Below are positions 25,986 through 34,602 of a stretch of 64,000 nt of DNA, one piece after another. The stretch is from Blautia caecimuris (GTDB taxonomy: Bacteria; Bacillota; Clostridia; Lachnospirales; Lachnospiraceae). The stretch covers positions 62,001-126,000 of the forward strand of contig NZ_JANJZT010000001.1 in NCBI RefSeq assembly GCF_024622975.1. Reading direction: 5' to 3'. Every line of letters starts with the position of its first letter. Position 1 is the stretch's first letter. The position numbers and the translations under genes are program-made. The notes under the pieces were generated by a model, which saw only the letters and a program-made list of their open reading frames with translations, was not told where the DNA came from and made no database searches.

Positions 25986-28505
25986 ATGTTTAATACCACA
26001 GATATTCCAAAATCAGCCAGAATTACAAGACTGGTTGACCATCTGTATGAGAAAATGCCGGTGATCGAATCTGCCAGAGCGAAACTGATTACAGAATCTT
26101 ATCAGGCAACCGAAGGCGAACCCATGATTACCAGGCGTGCGGGGGCATTTGCTCATATTCTGCGTCATATTCCCATCATTATCCGTGATGAGGAACTGAT
26201 CGTAGGCAGCAGTACCATAGCACCGAGAGGCTGTCAGACTTATCCGGAATTTTCTTACCAGTGGCTGGAGGATGAACTGGATACGGTTGAAACGAGGAGC
26301 GCGGACCCGTTTTATATTGCCGAAGAAACAAAACAGGAGTTAAGAGAGGTACATAAATACTGGAAGGGGAAGACCACCAGTGAGCTGGCAACCTCATATA
26401 TGGCTCCGGAAGCAATAAAGGCCATTGAACATAATATTTTTACGCCGGGAAATTATTTTTATAACGGTGTAGGCCATGTAACAGTAAAATACGAGGAAGT
26501 TCTTGCTATCGGATATGAAGGCATCATGGCAAAAGCCCAGGCGGAGCTGGACAGATGTCACGTGGGCGACGGCGATTATGCAAGGAGATCTCACTTTTTA
26601 AGCGCAGTGATCTTAAGCTGCCAGGCAGTGATGGAATATGCGCAGCGTTATGCGGCGCTGGCAGAAAAAATGGCTGCTGAATGCAGTGATCCTGTAAGAA
26701 GAAACGAACTTGAAGTGATCGCTCTTAACTGCAGCCGTGTCCCGGCAAAGGGGGCGGGAAGCTTTTATGAGGCATGTCAGTCCTTCTGGTTTGTTCAGCA
26801 GCTTATTCAGCTGGAATCCAGCGGACACTCCATCTCACCGGGACGCTTTGACCAGTATATGTATCCTTACTATAAAAAGGATCTGGAAAACGGAAATATC
26901 ACCAGAGAGTTTGCGCAGGAGCTGATGGACTGCATCTGGGTAAAACTGAACGATCTGAATAAATGCCGTGACGCCGCCTCGGCAGAAGGCTTTGCAGGCT
27001 ACAGTCTGTTTCAGAATCTCATTGCAGGCGGACAGAACAAAGACGGGGAGGATGTGACAAATGATCTTTCGATCATGTGTATTCAGGCATCCATGCATGT
27101 ACATCTGCCCCAGCCGTCTCTTTCTGTAAGAGTATGGAACGGAAGCCCTCATGAGTTTCTGATCAAAGCGGCGGAACTGACCAGAACGGGAATCGGACTT
27201 CCGGCCTATTATAATGACGAAGTGATCATTCCGGCTCTTCAGAACAGAGGACTTTCTCTTGAAGATGCCAGAGAGTACAATATCATCGGATGTGTGGAGC
27301 CTCAGAAGGCCGGAAAAACAGACGGCTGGCATGACGCGGCGTTCTTTAACATGTGCCGTCCTCTGGAGCTTGTGTTTTCCAATGGAATGGACAAAGGGGA
27401 GCAGGTGGGAATCGCTACAGGTGATGTGACAGAGATGACCACCTTTGAAGAATTCTATGATGCCTATAAAAAACAGATGGATTACTTTATTTCTCTTCTT
27501 GTAAACGCTGATAATGCCATTGATGTGGCTCACGCAGAAAGATGTCCGCTGCCGTTTCTGTCCTGTATGGTGGATGACTGTATAAAAAGAGGGATTTCTG
27601 TTCAGGAAGGCGGAGCGGTATATAACTTTACCGGCCCTCAGGGATTCGGAATCGCCAATATGGCAGATTCTCTTTATGCAGTGCGTCAGCTTGTATACAG
27701 AGACAAAAAAGTTTCCATGGAGGAATATAAAGAAGCCCTTTTATGGAATTACGGAAAAGGAATCGACAGTGAGACAGCAGTGGATATGACAGCATCTATC
27801 CTGAAAGAGATGGAGCGTCAGGGTCGCGCCATTGATGAAAGCGCTGTGAAATCCGTGCTGGAAACAGTGATGACCATGAAGCCTTCAGAAGACCAGAAGG
27901 CGCGTTTTGAGGAAATTCATCATATGATCGATGAGGTTCCGAAGTTTGGAAATGATATCCCAGAGGTTGACTACTTTGCAAGAGATGTGGCTTATACCTA
28001 TACAAGGCCTCTTCAGAACTATAAGAATCCCAGAGGGGGTCAGTTCCAGGCAGGGCTTTATCCGGTTTCTGCGAATGTTCCTCTTGGGGGACAGACGGGA
28101 GCCACGCCGGACGGACGCTATGCCCACACTCCTGTGGCAGACGGCGTATCGCCTTCGGCAGGAAAGGATGTAAACGGCCCTACTGCGGCTGCAAATTCCG
28201 TTGCCAGACTGGATCATTTTATTGTATCTAACGGAACTCTGTTTAATCAGAAATTCCATCCTTCTGCGCTGGCTGGAAGAGAGGGCCTTGAGAAATTTAC
28301 CGCACTGATCCGTTCTTATTTTGATCAGAAGGGCATGCACATGCAGTTTAATGTGGTTGACAGAGATACGCTTCTGGACGCTCAGAAAAATCCTGAGAAA
28401 TATAAACATCTGGTTGTCCGGGTTGCCGGCTACAGCGCACTGTTTACCACTCTGTCAAGATCTCTTCAGGATGATATTATCCGGAGAACAGAACAGGGAT
28501 TCTGA
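25986..28505 (+). CDS. Glycyl-radical 1,2-propanediol (diol) dehydratase
   Basis: This 839-residue enzyme belongs to the glycyl radical family and would dehydrate 1,2-propanediol to propanal without B12, inside the microcompartment. The catalytic cysteine and its partner are C436 and E438 in IIGCVEPQKAGKTDGWHDAAFFN, and the radical glycine is G815 in RVAGYSALF near the C-terminus. The CVEPQ and GKTDGWHD sequence matches B12-independent diol/glycerol dehydratases rather than choline lyase or pyruvate formate-lyase. The ATG at 25986 is ten bases after AAGGAG; a GTG at 25980 is possible. The activase gene follows and the whole locus shares one transcript. Confidence 0.93.
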   Translation: MFNTTDIPKSARITRLVDHLYEKMPVIESARAKLITESYQATEGEPMITRRAGAFAHILRHIPIIIRDEELIVGSSTIAPRGCQTYPEFSYQWLEDELDTVETRSADPFYIAEETKQELREVHKYWKGKTTSELATSYMAPEAIKAIEHNIFTPGNYFYNGVGHVTVKYEEVLAIGYEGIMAKAQAELDRCHVGDGDYARRSHFLSAVILSCQAVMEYAQRYAALAEKMAAECSDPVRRNELEVIALNCSRVPAKGAGSFYEACQSFWFVQQLIQLESSGHSISPGRFDQYMYPYYKKDLENGNITREFAQELMDCIWVKLNDLNKCRDAASAEGFAGYSLFQNLIAGGQNKDGEDVTNDLSIMCIQASMHVHLPQPSLSVRVWNGSPHEFLIKAAELTRTGIGLPAYYNDEVIIPALQNRGLSLEDAREYNIIGCVEPQKAGKTDGWHDAAFFNMCRPLELVFSNGMDKGEQVGIATGDVTEMTTFEEFYDAYKKQMDYFISLLVNADNAIDVAHAERCPLPFLSCMVDDCIKRGISVQEGGAVYNFTGPQGFGIANMADSLYAVRQLVYRDKKVSMEEYKEALLWNYGKGIDSETAVDMTASILKEMERQGRAIDESAVKSVLETVMTMKPSEDQKARFEEIHHMIDEVPKFGNDIPEVDYFARDVAYTYTRPLQNYKNPRGGQFQAGLYPVSANVPLGGQTGATPDGRYAHTPVADGVSPSAGKDVNGPTAAANSVARLDHFIVSNGTLFNQKFHPSALAGREGLEKFTALIRSYFDQKGMHMQFNVVDRDTLLDAQKNPEKYKHLVVRVAGYSALFTTLSRSLQDDIIRRTEQGF

Positions 28506-28588
28506 TCGCGGGAAGGTGGCCGGGCGAAATATAACAGGAGCAGGACAATGGATCAGAATATGAGAGAGTATGAACGGAAAGGCATAAT

Positions 28589-29380
28589 ATGAGTTATTTA
28601 GATACCAGGGGCAGGATTTTTGATATTCAGAGACACTCTGTTCACGACGGGCCGGGAATCCGCACCATTGTTTTTCTCAAAGGCTGCGTCCTGCGGTGCC
28701 GCTGGTGCTGTAATCCGGAATCTCAGGAATACAGGATACAGACCATGAAGGTACTTGGAGAGGATAAGGTGATCGGGAAAGACACCACAGTGGCGGAAAT
28801 GATCGCCGAGGTGGAAAAAGACAGGCCTTATTATTATCGCTCCGGGGGAGGAATGACTCTTTCCGGAGGAGAATGTCTTTGCCAGCCTGAGTTTGCCAGA
28901 GATCTTCTCAGGGCAGCGAAGGAGCGGGGCATTAATACGGCAATCGAAAGTATGGCGTGTGCGTCTTTTGAAAGCATTCAGGAGATACTGCCGTATCTGG
29001 ATCTTTATCTGATGGATATCAAACATACAGATCCCGAAAAGCACAGGCAGTTTACGGGAAAAACCAATGAGCTGATGATGGAAAATGCCAGAAAGGTTGC
29101 CCTCTCCGGAAAAACAAGGCTGATCATACGGGTACCGGTGATCCCCGCCTTTAATGATACTGTGGAGGAAATCCGCGGAATTGCCGCTTTTGCAGATTCT
29201 CTTCCCGGAGTGAAAGAACTTCATCTTCTGCCTTATCACAGACTGGGGCAGGATAAATATGAAGGTCTGGGAAGAGCGTATCTGATGGATGGGATACTGC
29301 CTCCTGACGGAGAAAAAATGAAAACCCTGAAGCGGGCTGCAGAAAGTATCACTTCCCTGCATGTTCAGATCGGCGGATAA
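28589..29380 (+). CDS. Glycyl-radical enzyme activase (radical SAM)
   Basis: The 263-residue activase uses a [4Fe-4S] cluster and SAM to make the glycyl radical on its partner dehydratase. The CX3CX2C motif is C33, C37, C40 in GCVLRCRWC, preceded by DGPGIRTIVFLKGC. Later SGGGMTLSGGECL and DIKHTDPEKHRQFTG are typical of the family. Many activases of this group carry a two-cluster ferredoxin insert of about 50 residues after the SAM motif; here the sequence runs straight from NPESQ to VAEMIAEV with no added Cys, so the insert is missing. AAAGG precedes the ATG. Confidence 0.93.
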   Translation: MSYLDTRGRIFDIQRHSVHDGPGIRTIVFLKGCVLRCRWCCNPESQEYRIQTMKVLGEDKVIGKDTTVAEMIAEVEKDRPYYYRSGGGMTLSGGECLCQPEFARDLLRAAKERGINTAIESMACASFESIQEILPYLDLYLMDIKHTDPEKHRQFTGKTNELMMENARKVALSGKTRLIIRVPVIPAFNDTVEEIRGIAAFADSLPGVKELHLLPYHRLGQDKYEGLGRAYLMDGILPPDGEKMKTLKRAAESITSLHVQIGG

Positions 29381-29484
29381 AAGATCGGCATTATAACGGA
29401 TGATAACAGAAGAAATCAGGATCCGGAGATAAAAGAAAATATGCAATTGTATGTTTTTTCGGAAAATGACAAAAAATAGAAACA

Positions 29485-29517
29485 CAACAAAAACAACAAC
29501 ATAATACCGATAAAAAC
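29485..29517 (+). promoter_or_regulatory. Candidate regulator-binding repeat, second copy
   Basis: CAACAAAAA, 16 bases, then ATAAAAAC, exactly as at 25824-25856. It lies 23 bases before the -35 box of the promoter for the aldolase gene. Confidence 0.5.
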
Positions 29518-29539
29518 AACAGGAATCAACAAGAATTCC

Positions 29540-29568
29540 TTGACAACTTTGGTTTTAAGGAGTAAAAT
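29540..29568 (+). promoter_or_regulatory. Second promoter within the microcompartment locus
   Basis: TTGACA at 29540-29545 and TAAAAT at 29563-29568 are 17 bases apart, 49 bases before the aldolase start. This would let the aldolase and shell genes be read apart from the dehydratase. Confidence 0.7.
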
Positions 29569-29617
29569 CTCCTTAGAAATAAAATAAGACACCTAATTGC
29601 TTAAGGAGGAAAAAAGC

Positions 29618-30430
29618 ATGGTAAACGAGTTTGAAATCAAAAAACAGATTTGTGACATCGGAAGACGTATCTACAACCGCAACATGGTAGCAGCAAACGA
29701 CGGAAATATTTCCGTAAAACTGAATGACAATGAGTTTCTCTGCACACCAACTGGCGTATCCAAAGGATTTATGACACCGGAGTACATCTGTAAGGTAGAT
29801 GCAGAGGGTAATGTGATTCAGGCTAACCCGGGATTCAAACCTTCTTCTGAGATCAAAATGCACATGAGAGTATATAAGAAGAGACCAGACGTTGGATCTG
29901 TTGTACATGCTCATCCTGTATATGCAACTTCTTTTGCAATCGCAGGTATTCCGCTGACACAGCCGATCATGCCTGAGGCAGTTATCGCTCTTGGATGTGT
30001 TCCGATCGCTGAGTACGGCACACCTTCCACAAACGAGATTCCGGACAGACTGGAAAAATATCTTCCATATTTTGACGCAGTTCTTCTTGAGAGCCACGGA
30101 GCACTTACATGGTCCACAGATCTGAACGCTGCATACATGAAAATGGAGTCTGTTGAATTCTACGCACAGCTTCTGTACCAGAGCAAACTTCTGGGTGGCC
30201 CGAAGGAATTCGATAAAGAGACAATCGAAAAGCTTTATGAGATCAGAAGAAAAATGGGACTTCCAGGCAAACATCCGGCAGATCTCTGTCAGAACAAAGA
30301 CGGCATCAACTGTCATAACTGCGGCGGCTGCATGGTTGCTCATTCTCAGGAGTCAGGAGCTCAGGAAGCAGATGCAGAACTGATCGCAAACATCACAAAA
30401 CAGGTAATGGCACAGCTTGGAATGAAATAA
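29618..30430 (+). CDS. fucA: Class II aldolase, fuculose-1-phosphate type, compartment-targeted
   Basis: This 270-residue enzyme is a zinc class II aldolase of the FucA/AraD family, splitting L-fuculose-1-phosphate (or rhamnulose-1-phosphate) to DHAP and lactaldehyde. The GNISVKL, VHAHPVYATSF and ESHGALTW segments carry the zinc His and catalytic Glu positions. Lactaldehyde reduction gives the 1,2-propanediol used by the dehydratase. After the catalytic fold there is a Cys-rich stretch (NCHNCGGCMV) and then an amphipathic helix DAELIANITKQVMAQL, a C-terminal encapsulation peptide. Placement in the shell locus matches fucose/rhamnose-type compartments. Fucose versus rhamnose is not settled by this gene alone. 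Confidence 0.85.
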   Translation: MVNEFEIKKQICDIGRRIYNRNMVAANDGNISVKLNDNEFLCTPTGVSKGFMTPEYICKVDAEGNVIQANPGFKPSSEIKMHMRVYKKRPDVGSVVHAHPVYATSFAIAGIPLTQPIMPEAVIALGCVPIAEYGTPSTNEIPDRLEKYLPYFDAVLLESHGALTWSTDLNAAYMKMESVEFYAQLLYQSKLLGGPKEFDKETIEKLYEIRRKMGLPGKHPADLCQNKDGINCHNCGGCMVAHSQESGAQEADAELIANITKQVMAQLGMK

Positions 30431-30461
30431 TTCTGACGGAATAAGTAAGGAGGACAATCTC

Positions 30462-31850
30462 ATGCCAATCAGTGAGAACATGGTACAGGAAATTGTACAG
30501 GAAGTTATGGCAAAAATGCAGATTGCGGAAGCTCCGGCCGGAAAACATGGGATTTTCAAGGATATGAATGATGCGATCGAGGCTGCCAAGAAGGCGGAAC
30601 TGATCGTAAAGAGAATGTCCATGGACCAGAGAGAAAAGATCATTACCTGCATTCGCAAAAAAATTAAAGAAAATGCAGAAGTATTGGCCCGCATGGGTGT
30701 AGAAGAAACCGGAATGGGAAATGTCGGAGACAAGATTCTGAAGCATCATCTTGTAGCTGATAAGACACCGGGTACAGAAGATATTACCACAACAGCATGG
30801 TCAGGAGACAGAGGACTTACTCTGATCGAAATGGGACCGTTTGGTGTGATCGGAGCGATCACTCCGTGTACAAACCCAAGTGAGACAGTTCTGTGTAATA
30901 CTATGGGTATGCTGGCAGGCGGAAATACAGTTGTATTCAACCCTCATCCGGCAGCGATCAAAACATCTATCTATGCAATCAATCTTTTAAATGAGGCTTC
31001 CCTGGAAAGCGGAGGACCGGATAATATTGCTGTAACAGTCGAGAAACCGACGCTGGAAACCAGCGATATTATGATGAAACATAAAGACATTCACCTGATC
31101 GCCGCAACAGGCGGCCCTGGTGTGGTAACAGCAGTTCTTTCCTCCGGAAAACGAGGAATCGGAGCAGGCGCAGGAAATCCTCCGGCACTTGTTGATGAAA
31201 CTGCTGATATCCGCAAAGCAGCTCAGGATATTGTAAACGGATGTACCTTTGACAACAATCTTCCCTGTATTGCAGAGAAAGAAATTGTTGCAGTGTCTTC
31301 CATTGCAGATGAGCTGATGCATTATCTTATTACAGAAAATGACTGCTACCTGGCTTCCAAGGAAGAACAGGACAAGCTTACAGAGGTTGTTCTGGCAGGC
31401 GGCAAGCTGAATCGTAAATGTGTTGGTCGTGATGCGAGAACACTTCTGTCCATGATCGGAGTGGATGCGCCGGCAAATATCCGCTGCATCGTATTCGAAG
31501 GACCGAAGGAACACCCGCTGATCGCCGAAGAGCTTATGATGCCGATTCTCGGTATGGTAAGAGCAAGAGACTTTGACGATGCAGTAGAGCAGGCTGTATG
31601 GCTGGAGCACTGCAACCGCCACTCCGCACATATCCACTCCAAAAATGTTGACAATATCACAAAATATGCAAGAGCGATCGATACCGCAATCCTTGTAAAG
31701 AACGGCCCGTCCTATTCTGCGCTGGGATTCGGAGGAGAAGGCTTCTGTACCTTTACTATTGCCAGCCGTACAGGAGAGGGACTTACAAGCGCAAGCACTT
31801 TTACAAAGAGAAGACGCTGCGTAATGTCTGACAGCCTTTGCATTCGTTAA
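30462..31850 (+). CDS. pduP: CoA-acylating propionaldehyde dehydrogenase PduP
   Basis: PduP oxidises propanal with CoA and NAD to propionyl-CoA inside the compartment. The 462-residue protein begins with an encapsulation peptide (ENMVQEIVQEVMAKMQ, about 5-20), then a linker and the ALDH domain. The catalytic cysteine lies in FDNNLPCIAEKE and the EIGPFGVIGAITPCTNPSET region binds NAD. The end ASTFTKRRRCVMSDSLCIR is typical of acylating aldehyde dehydrogenases of this group. AAGGAGG precedes the ATG. It is followed 17 bases later by an alcohol dehydrogenase gene. Confidence 0.94.
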   Translation: MPISENMVQEIVQEVMAKMQIAEAPAGKHGIFKDMNDAIEAAKKAELIVKRMSMDQREKIITCIRKKIKENAEVLARMGVEETGMGNVGDKILKHHLVADKTPGTEDITTTAWSGDRGLTLIEMGPFGVIGAITPCTNPSETVLCNTMGMLAGGNTVVFNPHPAAIKTSIYAINLLNEASLESGGPDNIAVTVEKPTLETSDIMMKHKDIHLIAATGGPGVVTAVLSSGKRGIGAGAGNPPALVDETADIRKAAQDIVNGCTFDNNLPCIAEKEIVAVSSIADELMHYLITENDCYLASKEEQDKLTEVVLAGGKLNRKCVGRDARTLLSMIGVDAPANIRCIVFEGPKEHPLIAEELMMPILGMVRARDFDDAVEQAVWLEHCNRHSAHIHSKNVDNITKYARAIDTAILVKNGPSYSALGFGGEGFCTFTIASRTGEGLTSASTFTKRRRCVMSDSLCIR

Positions 31851-31867
31851 TCAGGAGGAATAGAACA

Positions 31868-33100
31868 ATGGATATGAACAATGTAAATATTGAGGAAATT
31901 GTAAAACAGGTTCTTTCCGGTATGACAGGAAAGGGAGCGGCTCCGGCAGCAGCTTCCGCACCGGCAGCTCCGGCAGCAAACGGCGGAATTCCGAAAACTG
32001 CAAGAGTTGCAATGATGACCGAGAAAAAACATTTTGAGCTTCAGGAGTATCCGATTCCGGAACTGGGAGATGACGATATCCTTGTTAAAGTTGAAGGATG
32101 CGGTGTATGCGGAACTGATGCTCATGAATATAAAAACGACCCGTTTGGCCTGATTCCGGTAGTTCTCGGACATGAGGGAACCGGCGAGATCGTTGCCATG
32201 GGTAAAAACGTAACCGTTGATACAGCAGGAAAAGCTGTGAAAGTAGGAGACAAGGTTGTTACCTGTATGATCTTCAAGGATGATCCGGAGATCACAATGT
32301 TTGACCTGAATAAGAAAAACGTGGGCGGAGCAGATGTATATGGACTTCTTCCGGATGATGATGTAAAATTCAATGGATGGTTTGCGGACTACATCTTAAT
32401 CAGAGGCGGAAATTTCGGTTCTACTTTCTTTAATGTAAGTGATCTGGATCTGGATTCCCGTATTCTGATCGAGCCATGTGCAGTTCTTGTTCACGCAGTT
32501 GAGAGAGCAAAAACAACAGGAATTCTGAAGTTCAACAGCAGAGTTGTTGTTCAGGGCTGCGGACCGATCGGTCTGATCTGCATTGCCGTTCTCCGTACCA
32601 TGGGTGTTGAAAACATCTGCGCAGTAGACGGAAATGAGCAGCGTCTTGAGTTTGCTAAGAGAATGGGCGCAAACACAACTGTAAACTTTATGAATTATCA
32701 GGGTGTGGAAGCTCTTGCAGCAGCAGTTGAAGAGGCTCAGGGCGGACATCTTGCAGATTTTGCATTCCAGTGCACAGGAAACCCGAAGGCACATGCAAAC
32801 ATTTATAAATTCATCCGCAACGGCGGCGGTCTCTGTGAGCTTGGCTTCTTTATCAACGGCGGAGACGCAGTGATCAATCCTCATTTTGATCTCTGCTCCA
32901 AAGAGATCAATCTGGTTGGCTCCTGGGTATACAACCTGAGAGATTATGCAACTACCTTTGATTTCCTCAAGAGAGCAAAGGCGATCGGACTTCCGATGTC
33001 TGAACTTATCACTCATAAGTTCCCGCTTGAGCAGATCAATGAGGCTCTTGAGACCAACCTTGCAATGACAGGTCTGAAGATCGCCATCGTTAATGAATAA
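31868..33100 (+). CDS. Zinc medium-chain alcohol dehydrogenase, compartment-targeted
   Basis: This 410-residue protein combines an N-terminal targeting helix (MNNVNIEEIVKQVLSGM, about 3-19), an Ala/Pro linker of about 20 residues and a zinc-dependent MDR dehydrogenase. Catalytic-zinc residues appear in GCGVCGTDAHEY and LGHEGTGEIV, and the NAD-binding fold in QGCGPIGLICIAVLRTMG. It could reduce lactaldehyde to 1,2-propanediol or recycle NADH by reducing propanal. The locus also has an iron-type alcohol dehydrogenase (PduQ), so the roles are probably split. AGGAGG precedes the ATG. Exact substrate not determined. Confidence 0.86.
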   Translation: MDMNNVNIEEIVKQVLSGMTGKGAAPAAASAPAAPAANGGIPKTARVAMMTEKKHFELQEYPIPELGDDDILVKVEGCGVCGTDAHEYKNDPFGLIPVVLGHEGTGEIVAMGKNVTVDTAGKAVKVGDKVVTCMIFKDDPEITMFDLNKKNVGGADVYGLLPDDDVKFNGWFADYILIRGGNFGSTFFNVSDLDLDSRILIEPCAVLVHAVERAKTTGILKFNSRVVVQGCGPIGLICIAVLRTMGVENICAVDGNEQRLEFAKRMGANTTVNFMNYQGVEALAAAVEEAQGGHLADFAFQCTGNPKAHANIYKFIRNGGGLCELGFFINGGDAVINPHFDLCSKEINLVGSWVYNLRDYATTFDFLKRAKAIGLPMSELITHKFPLEQINEALETNLAMTGLKIAIVNE

Positions 33101-33124
33101 TCCGGAGAATAGAGGAGAAGCAAA

Positions 33125-33439
33125 ATGGCAGAAGCTGTAGGAATTCTGGAAGTGTTTGGGCTGGCCACAGCCTTTGTAGCGGCAGATGCCGGATGTAAGG
33201 CAGCAAATGTCCGACTGGAGGTATTCGATAAGAATAAGCCTGCAAATGCAGACAGCCTGCCGGTACCGCTTCTGGTATGCATCAAATTCCGCGGAAGTGT
33301 GACGGATGTGACAGCAGCCGTTGAAACAGGAATGGAAGTAGCGAACCGGATGACTGGTGTGGTACAGCACTATATTATTCCGAACCCTGAAGAGGGAACG
33401 GAAAAAATGTTAAAGATCAGCGCACTTGATAAAAGCTGA
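33125..33439 (+). CDS. BMC-domain hexameric shell protein with extended pore loop
   Basis: This 104-residue protein is a single BMC domain (BMC-H type) that forms hexameric shell tiles. The first part, AVGILEVFGLATAFVAADAGCKAANVRLEVF, and CIKFRGSVTDVTAAVETGMEVANRMTGVVQHYIIPNP match the fold. The pore loop, which reads KIGSG in PduA-type tiles, is replaced by a longer DKNKPANADSLPVP, so the central pore should be different. It is the first of four BMC-H genes in a row. Confidence 0.88.
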   Translation: MAEAVGILEVFGLATAFVAADAGCKAANVRLEVFDKNKPANADSLPVPLLVCIKFRGSVTDVTAAVETGMEVANRMTGVVQHYIIPNPEEGTEKMLKISALDKS

Positions 33440-33488
33440 CAGAACATAGTCCCCAAATATATAAACTTGATTCAGGAGGAGAAATAAA

Positions 33489-33764
33489 ATGGCACAGGAA
33501 GCATTAGGAATGGTAGAAACAAGAGGACTTACCGCTGCGATCGAGGCAGCAGATGCAATGACAAAAGCGGCAGAGGTTGCTCTTGTGGGAACAGAAAAAA
33601 TCGGTTCCGGTCTTGTAACTGTTATGGTTCGCGGTGATGTTGGAGCTGTTAAGGCAGCAGTAGAAAGCGGAAGCGCAGCAGCATCCAGACTTGGAGAGCT
33701 TGTAGCAACTCACGTAATTCCGAGACCTCATACAGACGTAGAAAAAATTCTGCCTACTGTTTAA
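33489..33764 (+). CDS. BMC-H shell protein, PduA/PduJ type (first copy)
   Basis: This 91-residue protein is a canonical hexameric shell tile: [31 protein letters not shown], the pore loop [24 protein letters not shown] and the end [15 protein letters not shown]. The match to PduA/PduJ extends over the whole length. The GSG pore is the type that passes propanediol and similar small polar molecules. GGAGG lies seven bases before the ATG. The copy at 34184 is almost the same protein. Confidence 0.95.
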   Translation: MAQEALGMVETRGLTAAIEAADAMTKAAEVALVGTEKIGSGLVTVMVRGDVGAVKAAVESGSAAASRLGELVATHVIPRPHTDVEKILPTV

Positions 33765-33803
33765 ATAACAGATACAAACATACAGGCGTAAAGGAGTTCG
33801 CTC

Positions 33804-34136
33804 GTGAATAAAGCATATGGTTTTATTGAAATCACAGGTGTCGTAGCGGCGATGGATGCGCTGGACATTATGTGTAAAACTGCAGACGTTGAGCTGGCGT
33901 CATGGGAACGTAAGCTGGGCGGACGCCTGGTAACTCTTATTGTACAGGGTGATGTATCGGCTGTCACCGAAGCTGTTGAAACAGCGGCAGCCAAGGCAAT
34001 TAAGAAACCGGCAAGTTATGCAGTGATCGCGCGGCCACATGAGGAAATTGTCAAGCTTGTGGAACTCAGCGCAAGCCGATGGAAGAAACAGTCTGAAGAG
34101 CAGACAGAAGAAGAGGCTGAACAGCCGGAAAAATAA
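33804..34136 (+). CDS. BMC-H shell protein with acidic tail and altered pore
   Basis: This 110-residue protein has a BMC domain (AYGFIEITGVVAAMDALDIMCKTADVELASW ... VTLIVQGDVSAVTEAVETAAAKA) followed by a tail rich in Glu, Gln and Lys (about 95-110). The pore loop reads ERKLGGRL rather than KIGSGL, putting an Arg at or near the pore. The tail is too short for the extra domain seen in PduK/EutK. It starts at GTG 33804, with AAAGGAG seven bases upstream. It sits between the two near-identical PduA-like genes. Confidence 0.85.
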   Translation: MNKAYGFIEITGVVAAMDALDIMCKTADVELASWERKLGGRLVTLIVQGDVSAVTEAVETAAAKAIKKPASYAVIARPHEEIVKLVELSASRWKKQSEEQTEEEAEQPEK

Positions 34137-34183
34137 TTCAGGAAACTTTCCTGATAATGGATCATTGATAAGGAGGAAAAATC

Positions 34184-34462
34184 ATGACACAGGAAGCATT
34201 AGGAATGGTTGAAACCAGAGGACTTACAGCAGCTATCGAAGCAGCTGACCAGATGTGCAAGGCAGCAAACGTTGCGCTTGTAGGAACAGAGAAAATCGGT
34301 TCCGGACTTGTAACAGTTATGGTTCGCGGTGATGTAGGCGCTGTGAAATCAGCAGTAGAAAGCGGAAGCGCAGCAGCATCCAGACTTGGAGAGCTTGTAG
34401 CTACACATGTAATTCCAAGACCTCATACAGACGTTGAGAAGATTCTTCCGGTTCTTAAATAA
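34184..34462 (+). CDS. BMC-H shell protein, PduA/PduJ type (second copy)
   Basis: This 92-residue protein differs from the tile at 33489 at only a few positions, mainly [13 protein letters not shown] in place of [13 protein letters not shown] and a final LPVLK. The pore loop KIGSG and the end [14 protein letters not shown] are unchanged. The two genes look like a recent duplication with a different BMC-H gene between them. AAGGAGG precedes the ATG. In Pdu loci, PduA and PduJ form the main shell tiles. Confidence 0.95.
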   Translation: MTQEALGMVETRGLTAAIEAADQMCKAANVALVGTEKIGSGLVTVMVRGDVGAVKSAVESGSAAASRLGELVATHVIPRPHTDVEKILPVLK

Positions 34463-34533
34463 ATCAGAGTAAGCAGTTCAGTCATGTATCCAGACTTATT
34501 ACAGGCCGGGTAAAAGGGTCAGAGACTTTTGTG

Positions 34534-34563
34534 CAGACAGGGGTTCCCTGATCCGGCTGTCTG
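34534..34563 (+). other. Hairpin ahead of pduL
   Basis: CAGACAG and CTGTCTG pair with GGG/CCC inside. It sits in the 140-base gap between the fourth shell gene and pduL. No clear T run follows, so it may slow or protect the transcript; function unproved. Confidence 0.4.
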
Positions 34564-34602
34564 GCTCATGGCTGAATTTTTATTCGGAAAGCAGGTGTAT
34601 TC

